Part shown: piece after piece, positions 63,827-64,000 of the stretch
Position numbering within the stretch: the stretch's first letter is position 1
How the letters are laid out: each line of letters starts with the position of its first letter
From: Streptomyces ferrugineus
GTDB taxonomy: Bacteria; Actinomycetota; Actinomycetes; Streptomycetales; Streptomycetaceae
Direction: 5' to 3'
Length of the DNA stretch: 64,000 bases
Assembly (NCBI RefSeq): GCF_015160855.1
Contig: NZ_CP063373.1
Coordinates: 6,944,001-7,008,000 of the forward strand
Notes under the pieces: model-generated
What the model saw: only the letters and a program-made list of their open reading frames with translations
What the model was told of the DNA's origin: nothing
Database searches by the model: none
Translations under genes and position numbers: made by a program

Positions 63827-64000
63827 CTACCAGCGCACCGGCAGACTGCGCATCCCCCGGACCAGCACCCCCGGCAGCCACTCCCCCGGCGGGCCGTCCG
63901 GCGCCAGGCCGGGAGCGCGCTCCAGCAGGGACCGTATCGCCGTGCGGGCCTCCAGACGGGCCAGGGGTGCGCCCAGGCAGAAGTGGATGCCGTGGCCGAA
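63827..64000 (-). CDS. Cytochrome P450, C-terminal fragment
   Basis: The last 57 codons of a P450 that continues past the right edge. The heme-ligand loop FGHGIHFCLGAPLARLEA begins at the window edge, with the proximal Cys, followed by the usual C-terminal beta region ending RSLPVRW. The I- and K-helix motifs lie outside, so the subfamily cannot be assigned. Confidence 0.92.
   Translation of the reverse strand, partial: FGHGIHFCLGAPLARLEARTAIRSLLERAPGLAPDGPPGEWLPGVLVRGMRSLPVRW

Overview
The window is high-GC actinobacterial DNA, almost certainly Streptomyces. Nearly all codons end in G or C, GTG starts are common, several promoters look leaderless, and the gene families are typical of the genus (cutinase-type polyester hydrolase, YcnI/CopC copper proteins, ROK kinase with GntR, ISL3/IS256/IS481 transposases). 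The window is a chromosomal backbone interrupted by one integrated island of about 32 kb.

Left backbone (1-16.4 kb): a partial nitrilase-family amidohydrolase with a well-formed promoter and palindromic operator; a low-complexity hypothetical protein; a small XRE regulator divergent from a second methionine aminopeptidase, with an unusual 39-bp tandem repeat after it that resembles the 3' end of that gene; a ClpC-like ATPase; gamma-glutamyltransferase; an orphan anchored protein; a secreted S15-type hydrolase; a small DUF-type protein; a secreted SGNH esterase; exonuclease III; a metallo-beta-lactamase-fold protein; and pcaL (beta-ketoadipate pathway).

Island (about 16,397-48,304): pcaL is the integration site. 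A second, diverged copy of the first 34 pcaL codons lies at 48,293-48,397, so the element entered the 5' end of pcaL and supplied a replacement start. The left end carries an HNH-like gene and a tyrosine recombinase that looks damaged. Next comes a graveyard of IS256, ISL3, IS481 and IS110 sequences with small cargo genes, a chimeric ORF and a frameshifted XRE regulator. The right half is an apparently intact module: a TetR regulator, a secreted protein plus a PET-hydrolase/cutinase-type enzyme, and a six-gene operon. The operon encodes two giant iterative PKS/PUFA-synthase-like proteins (two flavin-barrel modules-KS-AT-ACP-KR, and KS-AT-DH-PPTase), a free ACP, an alpha/beta hydrolase, a GT1 glycosyltransferase and a SAM methyltransferase. 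A TCTGAC-N5-GTCAGCG palindrome occurs upstream of both the secreted-enzyme operon and the PKS operon, suggesting TetR co-controls them. The inferred product is a fully or partly reduced polyketide or fatty acyl chain, glycosylated and methylated; this arrangement is the most interesting system in the window.

Right backbone (48.4-64 kb): a minus-strand copper-handling cluster (CopC, Cu/Zn-SOD-like lipoprotein, CopC-CopD fusion, YcnI, two related His-rich membrane proteins); a SWIM zinc-finger/SNF2 helicase pair; a ROK sugar kinase, a GntR/UTRA regulator and a Gfo/Idh/MocA dehydrogenase linked by a shared ATTGTCC-GACATT operator; and the C-terminus of a cytochrome P450.
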